A stretch of 21,544 nt of DNA from Pseudomonadota bacterium. Lineage in GTDB: Bacteria > Pseudomonadota > Alphaproteobacteria > Parvibaculales > Parvibaculaceae. The position numbers were made by a program, and so were the translations under genes. The notes beneath the pieces were generated by a model. It saw nothing but the letters and a program-made list of their open reading frames with translations, made no database searches and was not told the origin of the DNA. Positions 7,490 to 15,034 of this stretch are shown here, in pieces. The DNA lies in assembly GCA_021780275.1 (NCBI GenBank), contig JAJXZC010000550.1, forward strand, positions 1-21,544, in the 5' to 3' direction. Position 1 is the stretch's first letter. The number at the start of each line of letters is the position of its first letter.

Positions 7490-8365
7490 TCAGGCGGGCT
7501 GCGCTGCTTCTGCACGCGCGATAAGCGCCTGCGCCTGCTTCAGATGCGGAATGTCGAGCATGACGCCGTCGAGCGCCACGACGCCGACATCGCCCGCCTT
7601 GGCAAATGCATCGACGATGGCCCGGGCATGGGCCACGTCTTCTTCCGAGGGCGTAAAGACGCGGTTGATGAGCGGCACCTGCGCCGGATGGATCGCCATC
7701 TTGGCGGTGAATCCGTCGCGCACCGCCTCGCGCGCTTCGGCGATGAAGCCCGCCTCGTCGCGGAAATCCTTGTAGACGCCATCGAGCGGAATAACGCCTG
7801 CGGCGACCGCGCCTGCAAGCGTCAGCGTACGGGCGAGGCGATAGGGCTCGGTATAGTTCCCTCTCTCATCCTTGTTGCTGCGTGCGCCGAGCGCGGTGGC
7901 AAGGTCTTCCGCGCCCCATGTCAGCGCGAAGAGGCGGGGGCCCGATCCGGCATAGGTGCCGAGATTGAAGAGGGAGGCGGCGGTTTCGGTCGCGACGCAG
8001 AAGAGTTTGGTCGCGCCCGCTTCGATGCCGGCTTCGCGTTCGAGCAGGTCGAGCTTCGCGGCGACTTTCTTCACGCACTCGCCGGAATTGGTTTTCGGAA
8101 CGAGGATCGCGAAGGGGCGATGGGCAACGACCGCCTCGAGGTCCGTTTCCCAGAGCGGCGTGTCGAGCGCATTCATGCGGACGCAGACGCGCGGGCCCTC
8201 GGCGCCGGCGCTTTTCAGATAGTCGCGCGCATTGGCGCGGGCGGCCTCCTTGTTCGAGAGCGCAACGGAGTCCTCGATGTCGAGGATCAGCGCATCGGCT
8301 CCGGTGGAGGCGGCCTTCGCGAGCTTCTTTTCGCTGTCGGCCGGAATGAAGAGAAAGGAACGCAT
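7490..8365 (-). CDS. CitE-type HpcH/HpaI family acyl-CoA lyase
   Basis: This 291-residue TIM-barrel protein belongs to the citrate lyase beta / malyl-CoA lyase group that cleaves a 3-hydroxy-acyl-CoA into a shorter acyl-CoA and a 2-oxoacid, using Mg2+. Visible motifs are MRSFLFIPA at the N-terminus, ILDIEDSV (D29, E31, D32), VRMN (R63, carboxylate contact), E127 in ATETA and D154 in TWGAEDL (metal ligands), and the C-terminal KMAIHPAQV strand near residue 225. There are no citC/citD/citF genes nearby, so it is one of the stand-alone CitE-like lyases such as beta-methylmalyl-CoA, malyl-CoA or citramalyl-CoA lyase; sequence alone does not choose among these. The start is three bases after the stop of the MaoC gene. 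Confidence 0.92.
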   Translation of the reverse strand: MRSFLFIPADSEKKLAKAASTGADALILDIEDSVALSNKEAARANARDYLKSAGAEGPRVCVRMNALDTPLWETDLEAVVAHRPFAILVPKTNSGECVKKVAAKLDLLEREAGIEAGATKLFCVATETAASLFNLGTYAGSGPRLFALTWGAEDLATALGARSNKDERGNYTEPYRLARTLTLAGAVAAGVIPLDGVYKDFRDEAGFIAEAREAVRDGFTAKMAIHPAQVPLINRVFTPSEEDVAHARAIVDAFAKAGDVGVVALDGVMLDIPHLKQAQALIARAEAAQPA

Positions 8366-8368
8366 GTA

Positions 8369-8839
8369 TCAGACCTCGACCGTCTCGGACCCGCTCGCAT
8401 GCATGAAGGCCTGCCGCGTGCAGGACGCGACTTCCTCGCCGCGCTGGTTATATGCCTTGTGTTCGAAGGTCACGATGCCGGCATTGGGCCGCGACCTGGA
8501 GCGGCGCTTGCCCAGCACGCGCGTTTCGACGCGCAGCGTGTCGCCCTGAAAGACGGGCTTGGGGAACACCACATCCGTCATGCCGAGATTGGCGATGGTC
8601 GTTCCATGCGTGGTGTCATGGACCGAAATGCCGATCATCAGGCCGAGCGTGAAGAGGCTGTTGACCAGCGGCTTGCCGAATTCGGTTTCCGTTGCCGCAT
8701 AATGATGGTCGAGATGGAGGGCGGCGGGGTTCATCGTCATGGTCGAGAAGAGAACATTGTCGGTCTCGGTCACGGTGCGCGTGATCGAATGCCTGAAGAT
8801 CTGACCGTCCTGAAAGTCCTCGAAAAGAAGTCCCGGCAT
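8369..8839 (-). CDS. MaoC-family acyl-CoA hydratase with variant active site
   Basis: This 156-residue single hot-dog domain protein should hydrate an enoyl-CoA-type substrate. I placed the start at the ATG at 8839 because GGGAGATGAG gives it a ribosome site; the upstream ATG at 8851 has none. The hydratase motif region reads MNPAALHLD at residues 36-44, where R-specific hydratases usually have GDxNPLHxD. His42 is kept, but Asn37 stands where the catalytic Asp is expected in an ungapped alignment. The following FGKPLVNSL and the later [11 protein letters not shown] segments are typical of MaoC proteins encoded beside CitE-like lyases. It is the first gene of a tight minus-strand operon with the lyase and the dehydrogenase. 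The substrate is unknown. Confidence 0.9.
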   Translation of the reverse strand: MPGLLFEDFQDGQIFRHSITRTVTETDNVLFSTMTMNPAALHLDHHYAATETEFGKPLVNSLFTLGLMIGISVHDTTHGTTIANLGMTDVVFPKPVFQGDTLRVETRVLGKRRSRSRPNAGIVTFEHKAYNQRGEEVASCTRQAFMHASGSETVEV

Positions 8840-8906
8840 CTCATCTCCCATATGACGCTTAAGGCGCGACCCTGGGGGCTCGCCTCGCTGCCCGCCTGTG
8901 GGTTAG

Positions 8907-8912
8907 CTTATA
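8907..8912 (-). promoter_or_regulatory. candidate -10 for the MaoC-CitE-dehydrogenase operon
   Basis: On the minus strand this reads TATAAG, 68 bases before the chosen MaoC start, in the gap to the divergent HIT gene. The hexamer 17 bases upstream is TTCTTT, a poor -35. Weak candidate. Confidence 0.25.
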
Positions 8913-8955
8913 GCCCTGTCCGCCCGAAAAAAGAAAAGCGCCAAGGCCCTCCGCT

Positions 8956-9363
8956 ATGACCTTCCGTCTCCACGATCAGTTGCATGCCGATACCTATACG
9001 GTGAAGGACTTGCCCCTCTGCCGGGTTCTGCTGATGAACGACCGGCGCTTCCCCTGGACAATTCTGGTGCCGCGCCGCGACGGGTTGCGCGATTTCCACG
9101 AGGTGGCGCGGGCCGACAAGGCGACGTTCCATGCCGAGATCGACCATGTTTCCGAGGCGCTGAAGCGCCTCACCGGCGCTTACAAGATCAACGTCGCGGC
9201 GCTGGGCAACATGGTGCCCCAGCTCCATGTGCATGTGGTCGCCCGGTTCGAGGGCGATGCCGCCTGGCCGAAGCCCGTCTGGGGGCAGGGAACAGCGGAG
9301 CCCTATGACCCGCCGGTGGCCGGAGAGCTTATCGAGAGCTTAAGAAAAGAGCTTCACGGTTAA
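8956..9363 (+). CDS. HIT-family hydrolase
   Basis: This 135-residue protein is a histidine-triad nucleotide-binding hydrolase, probably acting on dinucleoside polyphosphates or adenosine phosphoramidates in the cytoplasm. The signature reads QLHVHVVAR at residues 89-97: H91 would be the nucleophile and H93 the third triad position, while the first His of the classical triad is Gln (Q89), a substitution common in this bacterial subgroup. Earlier elements FPWTILVPRRD (about 32-42) and NVAALGNMVPQ (about 79-89) match HIT strands. The ATG follows an AAGG about nine bases upstream. It is divergent from the MaoC operon and 70 bases ahead of a response regulator on the same strand. Confidence 0.93.
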   Translation: MTFRLHDQLHADTYTVKDLPLCRVLLMNDRRFPWTILVPRRDGLRDFHEVARADKATFHAEIDHVSEALKRLTGAYKINVAALGNMVPQLHVHVVARFEGDAAWPKPVWGQGTAEPYDPPVAGELIESLRKELHG

Positions 9364-9386
9364 CCTTTGGTTTAAGGTTCGGAACC
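9360..9386. promoter_or_regulatory. overlapping dyads upstream of the response regulator gene
   Basis: TTAA, seven bases CCTTTGG, then TTTAA forms a near-palindrome with AACCTT/AAGGTT arms. A second dyad, GGTTC-G-GAACC, overlaps its right side (9376-9386). The first resembles the CtrA box TTAA-N7-TTAA of alphaproteobacteria, but the spacing to an exact second TTAA is eight. It starts on the stop codon of the HIT gene, about 50-75 bases before the next start. Confidence 0.3.
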
Positions 9387-9433
9387 TAGTCTCGCTTCCA
9401 TGGCGGCGATTCCCGCCGATCATGGAGAGAGCC

Positions 9434-9883
9434 GTGGCGACCTGCCTCATCGCCGATTCATCTGCGCCGGTCCGCAAGGCCGCGAAATTCCTCCTCGAAA
9501 GCCTAGGCTTCGAGGTTGCGGGCGTGCGCGACGGCGACGAAGCCTTGCGGACGGCGCAGAGCGTCGCGCCGGATCTCATCCTGCTCGATGCGCGGTTGCC
9601 GGGGATCGAGGCCGCCGCCCTTATCGATGAAATCAGGTCGCGGCCGGAAGGCGCGCGCGCCTGCATCTTCTTCATCGCCGATGGCGGGCCCGCTGGCGTG
9701 CGCGCCGCCATGGAAGCTGGCGCCGACGACTTTCTCATCAAGCCGTTCGACCGGGAGCTGCTGTCGTTCAAGCTCCAACAGGCCCGTGCCCGTGGACGCC
9801 TGCGCGAAGGGAAAAGGGCCATGAAGCTCGTTCAGGACAATTCCCATTCCTGGCGCTTCCGCGCGTTCGGCAAAGCCATTTGA
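9434..9883 (+). CDS. single-domain response regulator (receiver only)
   Basis: This 149-residue protein is a CheY-like receiver with a short basic tail and no output domain, so it would act by protein-protein contact. I used the GTG at 9434 because GGAGAG lies about five bases upstream; the ATG at 9422 overlaps that site and has none of its own. D52 (LILLDARLPG) is the predicted phospho-acceptor and K103 (LIKPFD) the conserved lysine. Two usual features are altered: the acidic pair has only D8 (IADSS), and the switch Thr/Ser position before ADG is Ile81. No histidine kinase is nearby, so the partner is unknown. The tail (about residues 118-149) is Arg/Lys-rich. Confidence 0.88.
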   Translation: MATCLIADSSAPVRKAAKFLLESLGFEVAGVRDGDEALRTAQSVAPDLILLDARLPGIEAAALIDEIRSRPEGARACIFFIADGGPAGVRAAMEAGADDFLIKPFDRELLSFKLQQARARGRLREGKRAMKLVQDNSHSWRFRAFGKAI

Positions 9884-9959
9884 GACTATCCCTCAGCGAA
9901 TCGACGCAATCGCGATTCTCAGGTTCGCGGATCAGTATCCGATTTGGGAGCAACGCCGC

Positions 9960-11399
9960 CTAATGTCCTAATATATCTGGATTTTCGTGCGCCTGACTCC
10001 AGCGCTCGAGATAGTCGAGACTTCTGATGTAAGGCTTCAGCGCCAGAAAGCCGGTGCCCGCACCGATCAGCAGGACCACAGGTGGGACATAGGCGAGCGA
10101 ATAGCGGAGCAGCTGCTCGTCCTTGAAGACGAAATCTGTCACCAGCGCGATCACGGTCGGTCCGAGGCCGAGTCCGATGAAGTTGACCAGGAGGCCCGAC
10201 AAGGCGGAGGCGAAGCCTCGCATCTGGTTCGGCATCATCTCCTGAAGCGCCGAGGGGCCGATGCCCGTGGTGAAGGTCGCAAAGAAGGTGGCCGGAGCGA
10301 GGAGCGCCAGAGCTATCATCGGATTGTTCATCAACGGAAAGGCTACCGCGAAGGGGAGCGTCACGAGGCCCGTGCAGGCCATGACGATGATGCGCCCGTT
10401 CCGATAACCCCATGAACAGACGAGGTCGCCGAGCGCGCCGCCCGCGACCACGCCGCCGGTCCCGAAGATGACGATGATCCATCCGTACCAGCGGCCGGCC
10501 TCGACGATGTTCCAGCCATAGGTGCGGACGAAGAAGGAGGGTACCCAGGCGGCGGTGCCATAGGCCATCATGGCCAGGAAGGCGAAGCATAGGTTCATGC
10601 CAAGGAACGAGGCTGCATTCGCCTTGAGATAGACGATGACCTCGCCGAGCGGAACCTGGCCGTCGCGCTCTATGCCGTCGGCTCCGATCTCGCGGCGGAT
10701 GTGGCCGCGGCGTACCGGCTCGCGGATCGTGCGGACCCAGAGCGCGATCAGGAGGCCCGGCAGTCCGACGATCAGGAATACGATCTGCCAGCTATAGACC
10801 TGACCTAGCAGCGGCAGGACGACGTCTCCGCCTTTCGCGACCAAGCCGATGACTTCGGCGCCGATAACGAGGGCGAGGCCCGCGCCGATATAGACGCCCA
10901 TGCCATAGACGCCGATGGCGATGCCGAGACGCTTGGGGGGAAAATAGTCGGAGATGACCGAATAGGCCGAGGACGACAGCGCCGCCTCGCCGACGCCGAC
11001 GCCGATGCGGTAGGCGAAGAGCTGCCAGTAAACCTTTGCCGTGCCACAGAGAGCCGTCATCAGGCTCCAGAAGAACACGCCTACGGAAATGATCCCGATC
11101 CGGTTGCGCCGGTCGACGAGGCGTCCGATGGGAAGCCCCATGATTGTGTAGAAGGCGGCGAAGGCGAGGCCCTGCAGCAGGCTCATTTGCGTGTCGGTGA
11201 TCGCCAGGTCACGCTTCATTGGCCCGACCAGCAGGCTCAGAATCTGCCGATCGATGAAGGAGAAAGTGTAGGCAAGGACGAAGACGCCAACGACGTACCA
11301 GGCATAGGCCGGGTTCGGATAGGGCCGCGTATCGGCGGAGGCCGCTGGCCTGTGGTGCAGGATCTCCTCGACCTCGGACGCAACATCGATTTCGGCCAT
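9960..11399 (-). CDS. MFS transporter, Spinster-like family
   Basis: This 479-residue inner-membrane transporter has about 12 predicted membrane helices with a soluble N-terminal tail of about 30 residues and a central cytoplasmic loop near residues 210-245 (REPVRRGHIRREIG). The helix 1 motif FSFIDRQILSLL and the helix 2-3 loop GRLVDRRNR are the marks of the MFS Spinster-like branch common in alphaproteobacteria and sphingomonads. Helix 4-5 contains RIGVGVGEAALSSSAYSVI, also typical. The substrate is not predictable; relatives are assigned to organic acids and to lipids in eukaryotes. The ATG has GGGAGG about nine bases upstream. It is divergent from the transglycosylase gene and convergent with the response regulator, 76 bases apart. 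Confidence 0.93.
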   Translation of the reverse strand: MAEIDVASEVEEILHHRPAASADTRPYPNPAYAWYVVGVFVLAYTFSFIDRQILSLLVGPMKRDLAITDTQMSLLQGLAFAAFYTIMGLPIGRLVDRRNRIGIISVGVFFWSLMTALCGTAKVYWQLFAYRIGVGVGEAALSSSAYSVISDYFPPKRLGIAIGVYGMGVYIGAGLALVIGAEVIGLVAKGGDVVLPLLGQVYSWQIVFLIVGLPGLLIALWVRTIREPVRRGHIRREIGADGIERDGQVPLGEVIVYLKANAASFLGMNLCFAFLAMMAYGTAAWVPSFFVRTYGWNIVEAGRWYGWIIVIFGTGGVVAGGALGDLVCSWGYRNGRIIVMACTGLVTLPFAVAFPLMNNPMIALALLAPATFFATFTTGIGPSALQEMMPNQMRGFASALSGLLVNFIGLGLGPTVIALVTDFVFKDEQLLRYSLAYVPPVVLLIGAGTGFLALKPYIRSLDYLERWSQAHENPDILGH

Positions 11400-11473
11400 G
11401 AGCCATATCCTCCCGTTTCCTCGGTTTTCTATGGACGGCTCTTTGTGGCCGACTCCAACCCGACTTTACCCTC

Positions 11474-11488
11474 TGGCACGGGGCTTGC
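11474..11488 (+). promoter_or_regulatory. sigma-54 (RpoN) promoter, -24/-12
   Basis: TGGCACG, four bases GGGC, then TTGC matches the sigma-54 consensus TGGCACG-N4-TTGCW at every fixed position; only the final W (G at 11489) differs, and the Y before TGG is C. The invariant GG is at 11475-11476 and the GC at 11487-11488. Transcription would start near 11500 and give a leader of about 25 bases with AGAGG before the ATG of the transglycosylase gene. Confidence 0.72.
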
Positions 11489-11523
11489 GACCCACGTCTT
11501 GAGCAACAGAGGTTTTTTCGACC

Positions 11524-12480
11524 ATGAGCCTGGTTCAAGCCGTATCGGCACCTACACAGATCGCTGCCGCGCTGCAGAACGCGAGCGCGCAGACGGGGGC
11601 CGACTTCACCTATTTGCTGAACACGGCCATGCGTGAGTCGAGCCTGAATTGTTCTGCAAAATCAGGTACTTCCAGCGCTTGTGGACTATTTCAGTTCACC
11701 GAGCAGACATGGCTCGCGACGATGAAAAAGGATGGCGCTGGCCTTGGCCTCGCCCAATATGCGGACCAGATCAGTCAGGATGCGCACGGCAAGTATGTCG
11801 TGGCCGATCCTGCCGCCCGCAGGGAAATTCTTGCCCTTCGCGACGATCCGCAGGTGTCGGCGCTGATGGCAGGCGCATATACGAATGCGAGCAAGGACCG
11901 GCTGGAGGCGAGCCTCGGCCGCTCGGTCAGTTCGGGTGAACTCTATGTCGCGCATTTTCTGGGAGCGGGCGGCGCGACGAAGCTCATCTCCGCCGCCGAG
12001 GATACGCCGAACGCCCGCGCCGACGTGCTCTTCCCGCAGGCGGCAGCGGCGAACCGCTCGATCTTCTACACCTCGTCCGGTGCGCCCAAGACGGTCGGGC
12101 AGGTCTACCAGAATCTCGTCACGAAGCATCAGGGCGGCGGCGAGCTTGCGCCCCGGCCGGTGCTGGCAAGCGCCACGCCGGAGGCGACTACGGTCGCATC
12201 GTTGGGCAGCCTTTCGACGGCATTGGGTGCCACAGACAGCAATGTCGCCGCCGAGGCGTCTTATCCGACGTCTGCGGCGAGCTATGCCGGCGGCACCATC
12301 GCGGCGATGGCGGCTTCCATTTCCCGCTCGCCGCTGAAGCTCACGCCCGGCGTCCTCGCCGTGCTCAATGCGCTCGACGCTCCGGCGCAGAGCGAACCCA
12401 AGGACGTGAAGGACAACCGCGACGACAAGTCGAAGGTCGCCAGCCGCCTGCTGCCGCGTTCGGGTTTCGCCTATGGCTGA
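11524..12480 (+). CDS. lytic transglycosylase, SLT domain
   Basis: This 318-residue protein should cleave peptidoglycan glycan strands. Residues about 20-190 form a lysozyme-like SLT domain: the catalytic glutamate is E38 in AMRESSLN, followed by GLFQFTEQTW (54-63), which matches the GLxQ motif, and later by AHFLGAGGA. No N-terminal signal peptide is visible, so export by a non-Sec route, such as the flagellar type III apparatus, is possible. The C-terminal 120 residues are Ala/Ser/Thr-rich and low in order, ending in a charged stretch and LLPRSGFAYG. The gene sits directly behind a sigma-54 promoter, which suggests a link to flagellar assembly in the way of SltF-type enzymes; no flagellar gene lies in the window, so this is inference. 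Its stop abuts the stop of the convergent CoA-transferase. Confidence 0.92.
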   Translation: MSLVQAVSAPTQIAAALQNASAQTGADFTYLLNTAMRESSLNCSAKSGTSSACGLFQFTEQTWLATMKKDGAGLGLAQYADQISQDAHGKYVVADPAARREILALRDDPQVSALMAGAYTNASKDRLEASLGRSVSSGELYVAHFLGAGGATKLISAAEDTPNARADVLFPQAAAANRSIFYTSSGAPKTVGQVYQNLVTKHQGGGELAPRPVLASATPEATTVASLGSLSTALGATDSNVAAEASYPTSAASYAGGTIAAMAASISRSPLKLTPGVLAVLNALDAPAQSEPKDVKDNRDDKSKVASRLLPRSGFAYG

Positions 12481-12486
12481 TCAGCC
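12475..12486. repeat. 12-bp palindrome spanning two abutting stop codons
   Basis: GGCTGATCAGCC is a perfect palindrome. Its centre joins the TGA of the transglycosylase (12478-12480) to the TGA of the CoA-transferase on the other strand (12481-12483), leaving no intergenic base. Confidence 0.5.
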
Positions 12487-13680
12487 GATGGTCTTGGCGT
12501 CCTTGAGCCTCGCGAGATCGTCCTCGCTGTAGCCAGCCGCCCGCAGCACATCGAGGGTGTGCTGGCCGAGGGCAGGGGCCGCACCCTTTGGGCCGTCATC
12601 GGCGCCGGGGAAGCGGACCGGGCTCGCAGGCGCCTTGAAGGTGCCGGAGCCATCCTCTTCAGGCACGTCGACGAAGGCCCCGGCGGCGATCGCCTGCGGA
12701 TCCTGGACGACATCCCTGGGGTGCATCAGCGGCGACCAGATCACGTCATGCTCGTCGAGCTTCTGCCGCCAATGGTCGAGATCGTGCTCGGCGAAGGCCG
12801 CGTCGAGAATGTCGACCAGTTCGGCGGCGTTGGCGCGGCGGCCCTTGGGGTTGGCGAAGCGCGGATCGGTTTCGAGTTCGGGCTTGCCGATGATCTTGCA
12901 GACTGCCGTCCAGTCGACCGAGCCCTGACGAGGCACGATGACGAACCATTCATCGCTCTTCGTCTTGAAGAAATTGCTGATCGGCTGCACAGCCTCATGG
13001 CGCGACTTGGTGGAGCCAAGTTTGCCGAATTTGAGCTGCACGGCCATGTCGGAGCCCGCCGCATAGATACCGGCACGGATGAGCGACGACTCGACGAGGC
13101 GGCCTTTGCCGGTGCGCTGGCGCTCGACCAGCGCGGCGAGAATGCCGCCGACCGTCGCCATGCTGGTCGTATGGTCGCCAATGCCTGTGCGGAGCGTCGT
13201 CGGCTCCGTGCCCTTCACCGTTTCGAGATAGCCGAGGCCGGAGCGCGCCCAGAAGGCGGCAATGTCGAAACCGGGACGGTCGCGCTCCGCGCCTTCGAGG
13301 CCGTAGCCGGTGACGCTCGCATAGACGAGACGCGGATTGATGGCCGAGAGCGAGGCATAGTCGAGGCCCGAACGCTCCAACCCGCCGGGGCGGACATTGG
13401 TGAGGAAAACGTCGGCGTCCTTGACCAGCCGCTTCACCGCCTCCACGCCCTCGGGCGTCCCGGTGTTGATGGCGACGCCCTTCTTGCCGCGATTGTCGAG
13501 ATCGAAGATCGGGCTTCCCTTGAGATGGTCCGCGCCGACATTCGCCATGGTGTAGCGCATGGGGCAGCCCGCCAGCGGCTCGACCTTGATGACCTCCGCG
13601 CCCCAGTCGGCAAGGATGCCGCCCGCGCCCGGCGCCGCGATGTAGGTCGCCATCTCGATGACCTTGATACCTTCGAGCAT
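12481..13680 (-). CDS. class III CoA-transferase (CaiB/BaiF/Frc family)
   Basis: This 399-residue cytoplasmic enzyme moves CoA between carboxylic acids through an aspartyl-CoA thioester. The N-terminal Rossmann-like motif ADWGAEVIKVEP (24-35) is standard, and the catalytic aspartate is D169 in GIGDHTTSM, the same number as in formyl-CoA transferase. GILAALVERQRTGKG (about 176-190) follows as expected. I used the ATG at 13680, which has GGGGAG six bases upstream, rather than a longer open frame starting at 13725. The donor and acceptor acids cannot be read from the sequence; relatives act on carnitine, formyl, itaconate, bile acid and alpha-methylacyl substrates. It is divergent from the DUF2336 gene and lies 3.6 kb from the MaoC-CitE genes, so a joint pathway is only a possibility. 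Confidence 0.93.
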   Translation of the reverse strand: MLEGIKVIEMATYIAAPGAGGILADWGAEVIKVEPLAGCPMRYTMANVGADHLKGSPIFDLDNRGKKGVAINTGTPEGVEAVKRLVKDADVFLTNVRPGGLERSGLDYASLSAINPRLVYASVTGYGLEGAERDRPGFDIAAFWARSGLGYLETVKGTEPTTLRTGIGDHTTSMATVGGILAALVERQRTGKGRLVESSLIRAGIYAAGSDMAVQLKFGKLGSTKSRHEAVQPISNFFKTKSDEWFVIVPRQGSVDWTAVCKIIGKPELETDPRFANPKGRRANAAELVDILDAAFAEHDLDHWRQKLDEHDVIWSPLMHPRDVVQDPQAIAAGAFVDVPEEDGSGTFKAPASPVRFPGADDGPKGAAPALGQHTLDVLRAAGYSEDDLARLKDAKTIG

Positions 13681-13852
13681 GTCCGCTCCCCTATATTGAA
13701 TTTCTTGTTGCTGGGGATCATCCATGAAACGGACTGCCTGTCAAAGGCGGGCGGATTTCACGGCGCGTCCGGAAGGCTTCGTTAAAGACTTTGCTCTAGC
13801 CTCCGCGAAGAGTGCATAGCGCGGTTTCTCTGTGATGCCCCGGGGCTGGACG

Positions 13853-14983
13853 ATGCAGGACAGGCTGACATTTGCCGATGTGGAGCGTCTGCTCTCCGAG
13901 CCGATGGAGGATGCGCGAGCGCTCATCGCCCGCAAGGTCGCCTCGCAATTCCACAACGTGGTGCTGACGCCCCGCGAGCGCGAACTGGCGCAGGAAATTC
14001 TGGGCCATCTCGTCCATGACATTGCGGCGCAGGTGCGGGGCGCGCTTGCGCAATGCCTCTGCGATCTGCCCGATGCGCCGCATGATGTCATCCTCGCCCT
14101 GGCAGGCGACATCGACGAGGTGGCGCTGCCCGTCCTCGAGAACTCGACGGTCCTTACGGACGAGGACATGGTACATCTCGTCCTCACCGGCAGCGCGGCA
14201 AAGCAGCAGGCCATAGCCGGACGGAAAAGCGTCGGGCCCGCTGTGGCCGATGCGATAGCCCAGGCAGGGGAGCGCGAGGCCGTCGCCACGCTCATCAGCA
14301 ATGATGGCGCGATCATCAGGCCCGCAGCGCTCAATGAGATTATCGACCGTTATGCGGACGACGAAGAGATCGTCGACCCGATGGCGCAGCGGGACGACCT
14401 GCCTGCCTGTCTGGTCGAGCGTCTGGTGACCCTCGTATCCGACCGGTTGCGCCACTACATGATCGAGCGTCATGAAATAGACCCGGCGATGGCGGCTATC
14501 TTCGAGGAGCAGGCGCGCGAACGTGTGCTCGTCGAACGATTTCAGACGATCCATGCCGACGAGATCGGCCGCGTCGCTCTGCAGATCGCGGAGCGCAAAC
14601 GCCTTTCCGCCTCGCTGCTTCTGCGCGCGCTCTGCGCGGGCGAGACAGGTTTCGTGGAGACGGCCTTCGCCCTGCTCACCAATGTGCCGGAGGAGCGCTC
14701 GGCCCGGCTCATCCACGATGTCGGTCCGTTGGGCTTCCGCGCGGTCTATGCGCGGTCGGGCCTGCCGGAAATCTTCTATGTCGCGTTTCGGGCGGCGCTG
14801 GACGTCATCCATGAGCTTCAGGCCGACGGCTATCTCTCGGACAGGCCGTATCTCCGCCATTGCATGCTGACACGCATCGGCGAGCGCTTTCCCGAGATCG
14901 AGGCGAGTGATGTCGATTTCCTGATCGACCGCCTGACACGTCGGCTGAGCGCCGTTTCATGGGGCAAGGGTTTCGCCGCCTGA
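13853..14983 (+). CDS. DUF2336 family protein
   Basis: This 376-residue soluble protein belongs to the DUF2336 family, which is largely restricted to alphaproteobacteria and has no firmly established function. The start FADVERLLSEP and the following helical segment ARALIARKVASQF are the family's usual N-terminus, and the rest is a long series of antiparallel helices in HEAT-like pairs (for example AQEILGHLVHDIAAQVRGAL and REAVATLISNDGAIIRPAAL). I placed the start at the ATG at 13853; a GTG at 13832 and an ATG at 13835 are in frame, and none has a clear ribosome site, so the exact N-terminus is uncertain by seven residues. It is divergent from the CoA-transferase and 79 bases upstream of pcaF on the same strand. 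Confidence 0.85.
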   Translation: MQDRLTFADVERLLSEPMEDARALIARKVASQFHNVVLTPRERELAQEILGHLVHDIAAQVRGALAQCLCDLPDAPHDVILALAGDIDEVALPVLENSTVLTDEDMVHLVLTGSAAKQQAIAGRKSVGPAVADAIAQAGEREAVATLISNDGAIIRPAALNEIIDRYADDEEIVDPMAQRDDLPACLVERLVTLVSDRLRHYMIERHEIDPAMAAIFEEQARERVLVERFQTIHADEIGRVALQIAERKRLSASLLLRALCAGETGFVETAFALLTNVPEERSARLIHDVGPLGFRAVYARSGLPEIFYVAFRAALDVIHELQADGYLSDRPYLRHCMLTRIGERFPEIEASDVDFLIDRLTRRLSAVSWGKGFAA

Positions 14984-15034
14984 GCGTCCGGCCAAAAACC
15001 TCTTAGCCCCCCAAAATGGAAACTGGTAGGTTGC

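Noticed and set aside
7436..8959. Long plus-strand open frame opposite the dehydrogenase, lyase and hydratase genes
   Set aside because: It runs across three well-supported enzyme genes and their junctions, with no recognisable motif; an antisense shadow of GC-rich coding DNA.
9898..9918. GAATCG/CGATTC inverted repeat between the response regulator and MFS genes
   Set aside because: The 6-bp stem with a 9-base loop has no T run on either side; too weak to call a terminator.
7490..13680. A complete itaconate-degradation locus (CoA-transferase, hydratase, lyase)
   Set aside because: The CoA-transferase is 3.6 kb away with four unrelated genes between, and family motifs do not define itaconate specificity. 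Kept only as one option in the operon finding.
12559..13785. Long plus-strand open frame opposite the CoA-transferase gene
   Set aside because: The opposite strand encodes a complete class III CoA-transferase with D169; this frame has no motif and covers the divergent control region.
13796..14860. Minus-strand open frame opposite the DUF2336 gene
   Set aside because: No motif and Arg/Asp/Leu composition of a shadow frame; the plus strand carries a recognisable family.
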